A stretch of DNA of 64,000 nucleotides from Candidatus Bathyarchaeota archaeon (lineage in GTDB: Archaea > Thermoproteota > Bathyarchaeia > TCS64): contig CP070784.1 in assembly GCA_020346605.1 (NCBI GenBank), positions 1,051,947 to 1,115,946 on the forward strand, in the 5' to 3' direction. The notes under the pieces are model-generated. The model worked only from the letters and a program-made list of their open reading frames with translations, made no database searches and had not been told where the DNA came from. The translations under genes were made by a program, and so were the position numbers. Within the stretch, counting starts at the first letter, position 1. Every line of letters starts with the position of its first letter. Below, piece after piece: positions 51,183 through 59,962 of this stretch.

Positions 51183-52093
51183 GTATGGCCGTAGGGGAGA
51201 AGCTGACGACGGGGTCCCTGATGAGGGAGCGGCTGTCCACACACCTGAGGAGGTTCGATAGCTTCTGGGAGCTCTACACTGCTAGCAGGATCGGCATGGT
51301 CGGCCTCGCAGTGATACTCGTCGTCATAATAGTGGCCATCCTGGCGCCGTACATCGCGCCCTACGATCCTAGGGCATTAGTCGGGGATCCCTTCCTACAC
51401 CCCAGCGTCGAGTACCTTCTGGGGACCGACCAGATCGGGAGGGACATCTTCAGCCAGCTGATCTGGGGGAGCAGGGTCTCCCTCATGGTGGGGCTGCTCG
51501 CCAGCGCCACGGGGGTCGCGATCGGCACATTCATTGGGCTGACATCGGGCTACTTCAGGGGGCCCCCGGACTCGATCCTCATGAGGATCACCGACCTCTT
51601 CATCACTCTGCCGAACCTTCCGCTGATGCTCATCCTGGCCGCTCTGATCGGTAGGAGTATGTGGAACATCATCCTCGTCATCGGCGTCACTGGCTGGACT
51701 GGCACGGCCAAGATGGTCCGCTCCCAGACCCTGTCCATCAAGGAGAGGCCATACGTAGAGGCCGCCAGGTCAGTTGGAGCCAGGGACCGCCACATCTTGA
51801 TCCGCCATATCATGCCTAACGTCCTGCCCCTGGTCTTCGCGAACGCGATCGTGGGTATCGTCGACGCGATCCTCGCTGAGTCGGGGCTCAGCTTCCTCGG
51901 CCTGGGGGATCCGACGAAGCCCAGCTGGGGCCTAATACTCCGCTACGCCAACGAAGCCGGCGCTCTCGCCACGGGCAGATGGTGGTTCATCATCCCACCG
52001 GGTGTCTGTATCATGCTCGTGGCCATTGGGTTCGCCTTCTCCAGCTACAGCTTGGACCAGATACTGAACCCTAGACTGAGGAAGAGGAGGTAG
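51179..52093 (+). CDS. Peptide ABC transporter permease (DppC/OppC family)
   Basis: The 304-aa six-helix permease has an N-terminal cytosolic segment, GTDQIGRDIFSQLIWGSRVS near residue 80 and the EAA loop VEAARSVGARDRHILIRHIM near 198. The family role is the second half of the membrane channel for oligopeptides. It begins in the stop codon of the preceding permease and ends 4 bp before the ATPase gene. Confidence 0.92.
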   Translation: MSMAVGEKLTTGSLMRERLSTHLRRFDSFWELYTASRIGMVGLAVILVVIIVAILAPYIAPYDPRALVGDPFLHPSVEYLLGTDQIGRDIFSQLIWGSRVSLMVGLLASATGVAIGTFIGLTSGYFRGPPDSILMRITDLFITLPNLPLMLILAALIGRSMWNIILVIGVTGWTGTAKMVRSQTLSIKERPYVEAARSVGARDRHILIRHIMPNVLPLVFANAIVGIVDAILAESGLSFLGLGDPTKPSWGLILRYANEAGALATGRWWFIIPPGVCIMLVAIGFAFSSYSLDQILNPRLRKRR

Positions 52094-52097
52094 ACAG

Positions 52098-53084
52098 GTG
52101 CCCATCCTGGAAGTCAGAGGTCTTGTGACCCACTACCTCACAATGCAGGGACCCGTCGAGGCGGTGAGCGGCGTCAGCTTCACTGTGGACGAGGGGCAGA
52201 CCCTGGGGCTGGCGGGAGAGTCGGGGTGCGGCAAGACGACCGCCGCCCTCTCGATCATGGGGCTGCTTCCCTCCAATGGCAGGATCATCGGAGGGGAGAT
52301 AATACTCGACGGTGAGGACCTGCTCAAGAAAGACGAGAGCGAGCTGAGGGAGACCCGGTGGAGGAAGGTGTCCATCGTCTTCCAAGGGGCGATGAACGCC
52401 CTCAACCCCGTCATCAACGTAGGCGAGCAGATAGCGGAGGCCATCCTCGAGAAGGAAGAGGTCACCCGTGACGAGGCATGGGAAAGGGTGAGGGAGCTCT
52501 TCGACCTGGTGGAGCTGGAGCCCGGTAGGGTGAAGGAGTTCCCACACGAGTTCAGCGGCGGTATGAGGCAGCGGGTGATGATCGCCATGGCCCTCGCCTG
52601 CAACCCCAAGCTGGTGATCGCCGACGAGCCGATAACGGCGCTCGACGTCATCGTCCAGAACCAGATAATGGAGCTGATGAAGAGCCTGCAGAGCAGGATG
52701 AATCTCTCCCAGATGCTGATAACCCACGACCTCTCGGTGATAGCGGAGACGTGCGACAGGGTGGGGATCATGTACGCGGGCAAGCTCATGGAGTACGCCG
52801 ACGTTGGGCCCATCTTCAAGCGCCCACTCCACCCCTACACCAGCCTGCTCATCGGCGCATACCCGAGCATTGTCGGAGAGAAGAGGCCCCTAAAATTCAT
52901 CCCAGGGGCCCCGCCGAACCTCATCGACCCGCCGAAGGGGTGCAGGTTCCATCCCAGATGCCCGTACGCCCAGGAGATATGCGGCAGGGAGGAGCCCAGC
53001 TTCCTTGAGGAGGAGCCAGGGCACCACGCTGCATGCCACTTCGTCGACGAACTCAGGGGCACTCTCAGTATCGGTGATGGCTAA
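52098..53084 (+). CDS. Peptide ABC transporter ATPase (DppD/OppD family)
   Basis: The 328-aa ATPase has Walker A GESGCGKTTAALSIMG, the signature FSGGMRQRVMIAMAL, Walker B LVIADEPITALD and the family-specific C-terminal extension with a Cys cluster (GCRFHPRCPYAQEICG). That cluster is found in OppD/DppD proteins and can hold an Fe-S cluster. The start is a GTG at 52098. The stop overlaps the next start (TAATG). Confidence 0.92.
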   Translation: MPILEVRGLVTHYLTMQGPVEAVSGVSFTVDEGQTLGLAGESGCGKTTAALSIMGLLPSNGRIIGGEIILDGEDLLKKDESELRETRWRKVSIVFQGAMNALNPVINVGEQIAEAILEKEEVTRDEAWERVRELFDLVELEPGRVKEFPHEFSGGMRQRVMIAMALACNPKLVIADEPITALDVIVQNQIMELMKSLQSRMNLSQMLITHDLSVIAETCDRVGIMYAGKLMEYADVGPIFKRPLHPYTSLLIGAYPSIVGEKRPLKFIPGAPPNLIDPPKGCRFHPRCPYAQEICGREEPSFLEEEPGHHAACHFVDELRGTLSIGDG

Positions 53085-54052
53085 TGTCAGAGGAGCTTAT
53101 AGTCAGGGACCTGAAAAAGTGGTTCCCGAGGAGAAGTAGCTTCTTCTCCAAGACCGAGTACGTCAGGGCGGTCGACGGCGTGAGCTTCGAGATAGAGAAG
53201 GGCGATGTGCTCTGCCTCGCCGGTGAGAGCGGATGCGGAAAGACGACGACTGGCAGGGTGGTCCTCAGGCTCATCGAGCCGACCGAGGGCCACGTCTTCC
53301 TCCACGGCGTCGACATCTTCTCCCTCGGCAAGAACGAGCTGAGGAGGATGCGCCCAGAAATGCAGATGATCTTCCAGGACCCGTACGAGTCGCTGGACCC
53401 CCGGATGGATGTCTTCAGCATCCTCGCCGAGCCCTTGGAGGTCAACAGGGCTGTCACTGGGTACGCGAACATCAGGGACAGGGTCCACAAGGTCCTGGAG
53501 GACGTCAGGCTGGTCCCCATCGAGGAGTTCAATAGGAGGTTCCCCCACGAGCTCAGCGGAGGCCAGAGGCAGAGGGTCGCTATAGCTAGGGCGCTGATGC
53601 TCAACCCGAGGTTCATGGTAGCGGACGAGCCCGTCTCCATGCTCGACGCCTCGATCAGGACCGAGATACTGAACCTCCTCACCGACCTTCGCGAGAAGTA
53701 CAACCTGACTTTCCTCTACATCACCCACGACATCGCCCAAGCCCGGTACGTGGGCGACCAGCTCATGATCATGTACCTGGGTAAGGTCGTGGAGAGGGGG
53801 CCCATGGAGGACGTTATCCAAGAACCGATCCACCCCTACACGAAGGCCCTCATCAGCAACGTCCCGGTACCGGACCCCGCAGCAGAGAGGGAGAGGATCT
53901 TAATAGAAGGGGAAACCCCGACACCGATAGACCTTCCAGAGGGATGCAGGTTCTGCCCGCGCTGCACCGAGGGCGAGGCCCTGTGTGAAGCCGAGGAACC
54001 CGAGCTCCGAAAGGTGGGAGAGGATCGATGGGTCGCCTGCTGCCTCGCTTAG
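53084..54052 (+). CDS. Peptide ABC transporter ATPase (DppF/OppF family)
   Basis: The 322-aa second ATPase has Walker A GESGCGKTTTGRVVLR, the signature LSGGQRQRVAIARAL, Walker B FMVADEPVSMLD and a C-terminal Cys motif (GCRFCPRCTEGEALC). Together with OppD it forms the heterodimeric motor that powers peptide uptake. It is the last gene of the operon. Confidence 0.92.
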   Translation: MSEELIVRDLKKWFPRRSSFFSKTEYVRAVDGVSFEIEKGDVLCLAGESGCGKTTTGRVVLRLIEPTEGHVFLHGVDIFSLGKNELRRMRPEMQMIFQDPYESLDPRMDVFSILAEPLEVNRAVTGYANIRDRVHKVLEDVRLVPIEEFNRRFPHELSGGQRQRVAIARALMLNPRFMVADEPVSMLDASIRTEILNLLTDLREKYNLTFLYITHDIAQARYVGDQLMIMYLGKVVERGPMEDVIQEPIHPYTKALISNVPVPDPAAERERILIEGETPTPIDLPEGCRFCPRCTEGEALCEAEEPELRKVGEDRWVACCLA

Positions 54053-54163
54053 GTTCCGAAGAATGTGAGAAATTAAATTATCCCGTTTAGAAAATCCTTC
54101 GAGGGATGAATGCTTCCAAGACGTTTAAGAGGTACCGAGCCCAAGATACCCCGGTGAACCGGA

Positions 54164-54499
54164 ATGCACATGGACTGGATTCAACGTAGCGAGAAGACAC
54201 TGGAGCAGATACAGAAACTCATGGAGAGCCCCGACCAGGACAGGCTGGAGCTCGTGCGCGTCATGAGGGTGGCCTTCGGAGCTCTCGGCAACAGCCTCGG
54301 CGGCTGGATGCAGTGGGTCAACAGCCCAGAGATCATGTCCAACTTCACGCAGGAGGAGCTTCAGGAGATGGCCACCAAGATCACAGACATGGTGACCGCG
54401 TTTGTCTCCTTCGACATCGAGATGACCAACAGGGGAATGCAGAAAGGACTGGCGAAGCAGAGGGCAGCAAACCAGCAGCAGGTCCGCTTCGTCATCTAG
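54164..54499 (+). CDS. DUF2153 family protein
   Basis: The 111-aa all-helical protein resembles DUF2153, a family so far known from archaea: DWIQRSEKTLEQIQKLM, RVMRVAFGALGNSLGGWMQW, TQEELQEMATKITDMVTAF. The function is unknown. GGTG precedes the ATG and CGTTTAAGAGG lies about 40 nt upstream. Its stop overlaps the end of the gene from the other strand by 4 bp. Confidence 0.65.
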   Translation: MHMDWIQRSEKTLEQIQKLMESPDQDRLELVRVMRVAFGALGNSLGGWMQWVNSPEIMSNFTQEELQEMATKITDMVTAFVSFDIEMTNRGMQKGLAKQRAANQQQVRFVI

Positions 54500-54900
54500 A
54501 GAACCCTTTCGCCTGCGCCGGGACCCCCCCGAGCCTGGTAGACCTCCTCGACTTTTACGACGACGACCGCTCTCCCTAGTAGCGGACGCTCCTTGTTCGT
54601 AGCCTTTTCATGGCCCTTCTCATAGAGGGGCCCCTCCAACTGGACCTCCATTCGCCCCTTGAACTGGAAGGACTTCCGGGCGTCTCTGTCCCATCCGACG
54701 AACGCCACTCGCGGGTTCGCCTTGAGGTTCCTCATCGTCTTGTTCAGGAATTTGTCGACGACCACCAGGGTCTCGTCGTCCTCTCACCACCAAATCCCAA
54801 CCAGGGTCACATTCGGCTTCCCGGAAGCGTCCGCCGTGGCCATGGGTGTGATTCTCTGCTTTTCAAGGACGACTTTCATTTCTTGGGATACCTTGACCAT
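54496..54900 (-). pseudogene. Pyridoxamine 5'-phosphate oxidase-like protein with an in-frame TGA
   Basis: The frame from the ATG at 54900 reads MKVVLEKQRITPMATADASG, KPNVTLVGIWW, then TGA (54786-54784, codon 39). It carries on in the same frame as EDDETLVVVDKFLNKTMRN and LKANPRVAFVGWD to the stop at 54496. The split-barrel, flavin-binding fold of the PPOX superfamily fits both parts. Only one base change is needed to restore the codon. The in-frame stop could be a recent mutation, a sequencing error or recoding. The part after the stop could also start at an internal codon. Confidence 0.6.
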
Positions 54901-54988
54901 GTCAATCACTCAGCCCTCTGACGCTAGCGGCGCATATGAAACCTTCGCCCATATCTCCAAGGGGTGATGGATGATCGAAAGGTTCACT

Positions 54989-55705
54989 TTAAAGCGGTTC
55001 CCACCAGTGGGGAAAGTCCACCTCCATCCTCCCCTCCTTGGAGTAGACCGTCATACCCTCGTCGCTGAACTGCACAATGAAGCCGTCGAGGAACTTCACC
55101 CATTCCCGGCTGGGGAGGAGACCGAACCAGTGGAACATGAACGCGGCGACCCACGTGTCGTGGCTCGCGTAGACGTCGAAGGAGTCAGAGCCGCCCGAAC
55201 GCAGGTTCCCCATCATGATCTCGGCGCCCTTCTTGGCGAACTCCATCGAGGGCATCAACACCTCTGGGGGGAAGTGGCCCGACACCCACCTGTAAAAGTA
55301 GCCCTGGGCGTGGTATTCGGTGTCGGAGAATCTGGATAGGTGCCTGTAGTACGCCTCGTGATTGAGTACAGAGGCCAGGGATACGGAGCCCAACACCTCG
55401 GAGGAGCCCCCTCCGTCGAGGACCCCCTCGTGAATCTTGACGGCCGTCTCCCTGGCCCTCTCGTAGTAGGAGTGGAAGAACCTGTACCTGCGGCTGCATG
55501 GAAGGCTTCTTCCGAACTCGTAAGCCGCCTCCTTCCCTGTCTCCGTAGACACTGTGGTCTTCCCGTCAACCATCTCCTCGATCAACGGGCGCTCCGTGTG
55601 CCTGATGTGAATCACCGCCGGCCTCTCGCCGTCGAGGCTGGAGCAGTGGGCGAGGAGAGCCAAAGCGGGCCCACCCCAATCGACCGAGCCCAGAACTTGA
55701 ACCAT
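54989..55705 (-). CDS. Histidine phosphatase superfamily protein
   Basis: The 238-aa protein has the catalytic RHxE motif (IHIRHTERP near residue 35) and the second catalytic His in FDVYASHDTWVAAFMFHWFG near 187. It resembles the acid phosphatase branch. The substrate is unknown. I placed the start at the ATG at 55705 rather than 55720, because the TATA box TATTAAAAG (about 55736-55728) lies at the right distance. Several residues between the motifs are aromatic-rich. Confidence 0.8.
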   Translation of the reverse strand: MVQVLGSVDWGGPALALLAHCSSLDGERPAVIHIRHTERPLIEEMVDGKTTVSTETGKEAAYEFGRSLPCSRRYRFFHSYYERARETAVKIHEGVLDGGGSSEVLGSVSLASVLNHEAYYRHLSRFSDTEYHAQGYFYRWVSGHFPPEVLMPSMEFAKKGAEIMMGNLRSGGSDSFDVYASHDTWVAAFMFHWFGLLPSREWVKFLDGFIVQFSDEGMTVYSKEGRMEVDFPHWWEPL

Positions 55706-55896
55706 GCCCGGAAATTGCATTCACGCCCTTTTAATATATGGGCTGCTGTGATCGAGCCCCTGCCATGGCACGAACGGTCTCAGTAGAACCGGTGTGTGGC
55801 CCATTTGACCCTACGCGATGGACAAGTTTAGAACCGGATCGATTGAAGAAGATACAGTGTTCTTGAGGGTCTTTTTTGGATTTTAATGGAAAAAGG

Positions 55897-55906
55897 ATTT
55901 ATAAAT
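55897..55906 (+). promoter_or_regulatory. TATA box for the HtrA gene
   Basis: ATTTATAAAT, within the palindrome GGATTTATAAATCC (55895-55908), is centred about 25 nt before the ATG at 55927. It supports that ATG over the TTG at 55876. Confidence 0.6.
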
Positions 55907-55926
55907 CCAAAAAAATAATAAAAAAG

Positions 55927-57285
55927 ATGTTAGAAGACGATTCTAAGATAAAAAAGTCGAATTTAGGGTTCTATCTTCCCTTCATCATAATTTTGATGGC
56001 TGGCTTCTTCTTATTATCAGTCTTCAGGCCCCCTGGTGCGAGCCCCGATCAATTTTCTCTGAAAATAGAAGGCCTAAGTGTGGAGCTTGAGGAGCTAGAG
56101 GCCAGGCTCGGCGTTCTAGAGGCGAACGTCGCCAACATGTCTTCAACGATCCGTGGACTGAATTTCTCCTCGAGATACAGCGAACTGGAGTCGTTGATTT
56201 TGGCCAACCACGATCGGTCTCTCTGGGAGATAGCCACCCTACAGGAAGACTTTGATGATCTTCGAGAGGGACTGTTGAAGATCTCTCATGACTGGAGCCA
56301 GTTGGAGAACGACGATGACGGCGCAGGAGAGTTCTCCATCGCGAGCCTGTTCGAGTCGGTGGTATCCATACAGGTGGCTTCCTTCAGCGATGGCGAGGCG
56401 TACGTCTCCAAGGGCTCCGGCTTCATATACAGCGAAAACGGCAACATAGTGACGAGCTACCACGTCGTTGAGAACGAGGCCTGGGGCATCGAGGTGGTCT
56501 TCAACGATGGCTCCATATCAGAAGGGAGCTTGGTCGCCTACGATGACGACTACGATATTGCGCTGTTGAAGGTGAAACCGCACAAAGCTCTAACACCGGT
56601 TTCTTTTGGGAACTCCTCCAAGGTCACCGTTGGCGAGCCCGTTGCCGTAGTTGGGAATCCCTTTGGGTACGGTAGCACATTGACCACTGGCATCGTCAGT
56701 CAGACCCAGCGGACGCTATCGATGGATGAGAAGTACCTCATCCCCGGGATAATCCAGTTCGATGCAGCAGCCAACTACGGCAACTCTGGAGGCCTACTGT
56801 TCAACTGGGAAGGGCAGGTGATAGGTATGGTAGCGGCTGACGTGAATCCAATGTACGGTGAGGGCGTCAACTTCGCAGTTCCCTCAAACATTCTGAGATA
56901 CGTGTTGCCTGTCGTGCTGGAAGATGGCCGGTTCAGGCACCCCTACATAGGCATCGTCATGAAGCCGGTGTCTTTGAAGGTAATGGAGGCGATGTATCTG
57001 AATTCCACCGATGGTGTTTTGATTGTCGAAGTTTTTGATGATAGCCCCGCCAAGGCGGCAGGATTGAGGGGTGGCTCCGAGTCCATCCGGTACATCCTTG
57101 AGTCAACGAAGATAGGCGGCGACGTTATTCTGAGGATCGACGATGAGCCGATCTACGACATGGAAGACCTTGGTTCTTTCATCGATGAGCACAGGAGTCC
57201 CGGAGACCAGGTAAGCATCCAGATCCTGAGGAATGGAAGGAAGAAGACCGTCTCCCTCGTGCTGGGGGAACGTCCCAGCTCATAG
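55927..57285 (+). CDS. HtrA/DegP-type serine protease with membrane anchor
   Basis: The 452-aa protein has an N-terminal membrane helix (FIIILMAGFFLLSVF), a coiled coil of about 60 residues, then a trypsin-like domain. The triad is His in TSYHVVENE (near 178), Asp in YDDDYDIALLKV (near 208) and Ser in NYGNSGGLLFN (near 286). A C-terminal PDZ domain (KAAGLRGGSESIRYILESTK) follows. It would act outside the cell in protein quality control. The first 50 codons are AT-rich compared with the rest. The start follows the TATA box at leaderless distance. Confidence 0.88.
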   Translation: MLEDDSKIKKSNLGFYLPFIIILMAGFFLLSVFRPPGASPDQFSLKIEGLSVELEELEARLGVLEANVANMSSTIRGLNFSSRYSELESLILANHDRSLWEIATLQEDFDDLREGLLKISHDWSQLENDDDGAGEFSIASLFESVVSIQVASFSDGEAYVSKGSGFIYSENGNIVTSYHVVENEAWGIEVVFNDGSISEGSLVAYDDDYDIALLKVKPHKALTPVSFGNSSKVTVGEPVAVVGNPFGYGSTLTTGIVSQTQRTLSMDEKYLIPGIIQFDAAANYGNSGGLLFNWEGQVIGMVAADVNPMYGEGVNFAVPSNILRYVLPVVLEDGRFRHPYIGIVMKPVSLKVMEAMYLNSTDGVLIVEVFDDSPAKAAGLRGGSESIRYILESTKIGGDVILRIDDEPIYDMEDLGSFIDEHRSPGDQVSIQILRNGRKKTVSLVLGERPSS

Positions 57286-57338
57286 AGGCTGGAAGCGCAG
57301 ATCCTTTTTACTACCTGTCCCCTTGACCATGTAGAAAA

Positions 57339-58352
57339 TTGTCGTCGAATGCCCTAGACCTTCACAGGAGATCCATCGTGGTGGACACCCACTGCGACAC
57401 GCTGAAGTGCCTAACCCAAGAGTTCACACGTACCAAGGGCTCCATGTGGAAGGACAGGTCCTCTGTGGGCATGGGGGTGCGCTCCGAGCTCGGCCACGTA
57501 GACATCCCCAGGCTCAGGGACGGGGGCGTCGACTGCCAGGTCTTCGCCGTCTCCTCCGCTAGGGACCGGACTCCGCCCCACGCCCTCAGGACAGCCCTCG
57601 ACATGATCGACGTCTTCCACGGCGAGTGCGAACGGAACAGCGACGCCATCCGCCCCGTGACCTGCCACGACGACATCGTGGAGGCCGTCGGTGAGGGGAA
57701 GGTGGCGGCGATGCTCTCCATCGAGGGAGCCGACGTCATCGAGGGGAGGCTCAGCATGCTCAGGGTCTTCCATCGCCTCGGCGTCAGGATGGTGGGCCTG
57801 GTCCACAGCCTGAGGAACCTGCTCGCCGATGGCGTCTCGGACGCCAGGACGGGCGGCGGCCTCTCCGAGCTGGGGGTGAAGGTCGTCGAGGAGCTGGATC
57901 GGCTCGGGGTCATCGTCGACGTTTCCCACATCAACGACGCGGGCTTCTGGGATGTCAATGACATCTCGAGGAACCCGGTTATAGCTTCTCACTCCAACAG
58001 CAGGGCGATCTGCGGCCACCCCAGGAACATGACCGACGATATGATCGTCGCCCTCGCGGATGGCGGAGGCGTGATGGGCATGAACTTCGCCCCCTCCTTC
58101 GTCCACCCCACGGCTCCGACGGTCGAGACGCTGGTGAATCACGTCGACCACATCGTGGACCTGGTGGATTCCGATCACGTCGGCCTCGGTTCGGACTTCG
58201 ACGGGATACGCTCCACGCCGGTTGGCCTGGAGGACGTCACCAAAATGCCGGGGATAACCGAGGAGTTGCTCCGCAGGGGCTACGGGGAGGACGATGTGAA
58301 GAAGATCTTGGGCGGCAACCACCTCAGGCTCATAAAACGCGTCGTTGGCTGA
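57339..58352 (+). CDS. Membrane dipeptidase (M19 family)
   Basis: The 337-aa zinc enzyme has VVDTHCDTL (HxD) at residue 14, the bridging Glu in MLSIEGADVIEG, VDVSHINDAGFWDV (His), ASHSNSRAICGHPRNM (His) and LGSDFDG (Asp). The family hydrolyses dipeptides, including those with a C-terminal D-residue. No signal peptide is visible, so the archaeal enzyme is probably cytosolic. The apparent start is a TTG at 57339, about 30 nt after CTTTTTACTA. Confidence 0.88.
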   Translation: MSSNALDLHRRSIVVDTHCDTLKCLTQEFTRTKGSMWKDRSSVGMGVRSELGHVDIPRLRDGGVDCQVFAVSSARDRTPPHALRTALDMIDVFHGECERNSDAIRPVTCHDDIVEAVGEGKVAAMLSIEGADVIEGRLSMLRVFHRLGVRMVGLVHSLRNLLADGVSDARTGGGLSELGVKVVEELDRLGVIVDVSHINDAGFWDVNDISRNPVIASHSNSRAICGHPRNMTDDMIVALADGGGVMGMNFAPSFVHPTAPTVETLVNHVDHIVDLVDSDHVGLGSDFDGIRSTPVGLEDVTKMPGITEELLRRGYGEDDVKKILGGNHLRLIKRVVG

Positions 58353-58375
58353 CCCAAGCTCGTAGAGGTAGTTGC

Positions 58376-59239
58376 TTACTCGATTATGGTGCGCCACCTG
58401 TACATGGGGCAGCTGCAACTTTCGTCGTCGACGTCCATCTCCCTGAGGGCGTGGAGGATCGCTTCCGCCGCTGGACGGCTCCATCGTTCCTGGAACTCGC
58501 TGAACGCTCCGTGGCCCGACCACTCAGTGGAGACCAGCCCCTCCCCGTAGTTGGAGACCAGCTCCAACGCAGCGTAGCAGGCCCCGATCTCCCGGGCGAA
58601 GAAGACCTCCGGGACCAGGTTCATCGTCACCACGTCCAGCCCCTCGTCGGCGTACCTCTTCCTGATCTCGGACGGGGACTCGAGGCGGGGGCCCTCCGCT
58701 ACGCCGACTGTGCCCCTGGAGAAGACCCTGGGGAACCCGGCCTCCCTGGAGCCCTCGACTAGGAGGCCGCTCAGGGTCGGGCAGAAGGGCCTGTGGAGCC
58801 GGTACATGGTGGACTCGACGTCGACGCCCTTCCTCCTGAGGCTCCTGGTGAGGGACTGAGCCCTCTTGGTGGTGTAGTCGACGAAGCCGTCGGGGATAAC
58901 GACGTCGGCAGGGTCCAGAAGCCTGTTCGTTGAGCCGCAGAGGGCGCAGCCGATGATCTTCCTGACCCCGGCTTTCATGAGTACGTAGAACAGTCGCTCA
59001 CCTGCGCTGTCCGGTTCCGTGTTCCTGATCTCATCCGTGATGCCGTGGAAAGGCACGTACAGGAACTCCTTGCCCTCCAAGGAGGCGCGAGTGAAGGGCG
59101 CCGACGGGCCAAAGGGAGTCTCATACACGATATCCTCCTCGATGACCTCGACGCCCTCAAGAGCCCCTGGGAACCCCGAGCCTATGATGGCTGAGCCACC
59201 AATGACCGCGACCACGACCTCCGGAACGATGGTCTTCAT
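58376..59239 (-). CDS. 5'-methylthioadenosine phosphorylase family
   Basis: The 287-aa purine nucleoside phosphorylase-type enzyme has VVAVIGGSAIIGSGFPG at the start, VPFHGITDEIRNTE (phosphate-binding region), GCALCGSTNRLLDPADVVIP, and VVTMNLVPEVFFAREIGACY with the purine-binding Met. A C-terminal CSCPMY follows. It would release adenine and methylthioribose phosphate. I chose the ATG at 59239 because the TATA box CCTTTTAACCG (59272-59262 on the minus strand) fits. Confidence 0.85.
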   Translation of the reverse strand: MKTIVPEVVVAVIGGSAIIGSGFPGALEGVEVIEEDIVYETPFGPSAPFTRASLEGKEFLYVPFHGITDEIRNTEPDSAGERLFYVLMKAGVRKIIGCALCGSTNRLLDPADVVIPDGFVDYTTKRAQSLTRSLRRKGVDVESTMYRLHRPFCPTLSGLLVEGSREAGFPRVFSRGTVGVAEGPRLESPSEIRKRYADEGLDVVTMNLVPEVFFAREIGACYAALELVSNYGEGLVSTEWSGHGAFSEFQERWSRPAAEAILHALREMDVDDESCSCPMYRWRTIIE

Positions 59240-59302
59240 GGGTCCAATATTTAGCGCAGAACGGTTAAAAGGATTCATAGCAGCCGGGACACTGAGAAAG
59301 TC

Positions 59303-59845
59303 TCAGGTCTCTCCGAGAAGGCTCCTGAAGGGCACCCAACCGTCAGACTTCAGGTCGTAGAACCACGCCCCGTCTAGGCTCTCAACGGCCCTGAGCGTGA
59401 CCTTCGACAACTCCTCCGCGGCCTCCATCTCCCTCGCAACGCTACGTGGCTCGAACCGGACAGGTTCTTCGTGAGCCCTCTCCGTCAGACCACTGAGAGC
59501 TCTACAGAGGAGGTCGTACTGCTTGATGACGAGGCCCCCCTGGGTGATCGTCGGCATGAAGGGGTAGGCCCTGCAGACCGTGGGCCTGCTTGCCCAGACG
59601 ATGCAGCCCCCCAGCCTCCTGTGGGGGCATACGTTCTCCGTCATTTGGTAGGAGATGATTCTGAATCCCGAATCTCCAGTGTTTTCTCCTATTCCTATGC
59701 CTGGCTTTATCTGGCTCTCCCGGAACATCTCCTTCTCATGGGGGAGCAAAGGGAGGCCCTTGCGGACGCCCTGTCGGTCGATGAGCAGCCTCTCGCAGCA
59801 CTCTCCACAGTTGACACACCGGTAGAAGACCGTCTCTCCCGACAT
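59303..59845 (-). CDS. YkgJ family cysteine cluster protein
   Basis: The 180-aa protein has the CxxCxxCC start (RCVNCGECCERL near residue 10) and the later Cys residues NVCPHRRLGGCIVWASRP and VCRAYPF. It is a metal- or Fe-S-binding protein of unknown function. The start is the ATG at 59845. A later segment is helical and unremarkable. The gene is divergent from the polyprenol kinase-like gene. Confidence 0.82.
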   Translation of the reverse strand: MSGETVFYRCVNCGECCERLLIDRQGVRKGLPLLPHEKEMFRESQIKPGIGIGENTGDSGFRIISYQMTENVCPHRRLGGCIVWASRPTVCRAYPFMPTITQGGLVIKQYDLLCRALSGLTERAHEEPVRFEPRSVAREMEAAEELSKVTLRAVESLDGAWFYDLKSDGWVPFRSLLGET

Positions 59846-59962
59846 CGCCGGTCAAAGATCTGGTTCTGAGCCCTTTTAGTCTTCGCCTCCGGCGGACTCT
59901 GCCCCTTCGCGGATCGAAAACCCTTTGCAGTTTTCCGGTCGACATATCTGTGAGTTCCGGGA

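Noticed and set aside
54784-54786. Selenocysteine at the in-frame TGA of the PPOX-like gene
   Set aside because: PPOX proteins have no catalytic Cys at this place, I see no SECIS-like stem nearby, and no selenoprotein genes are in the window.
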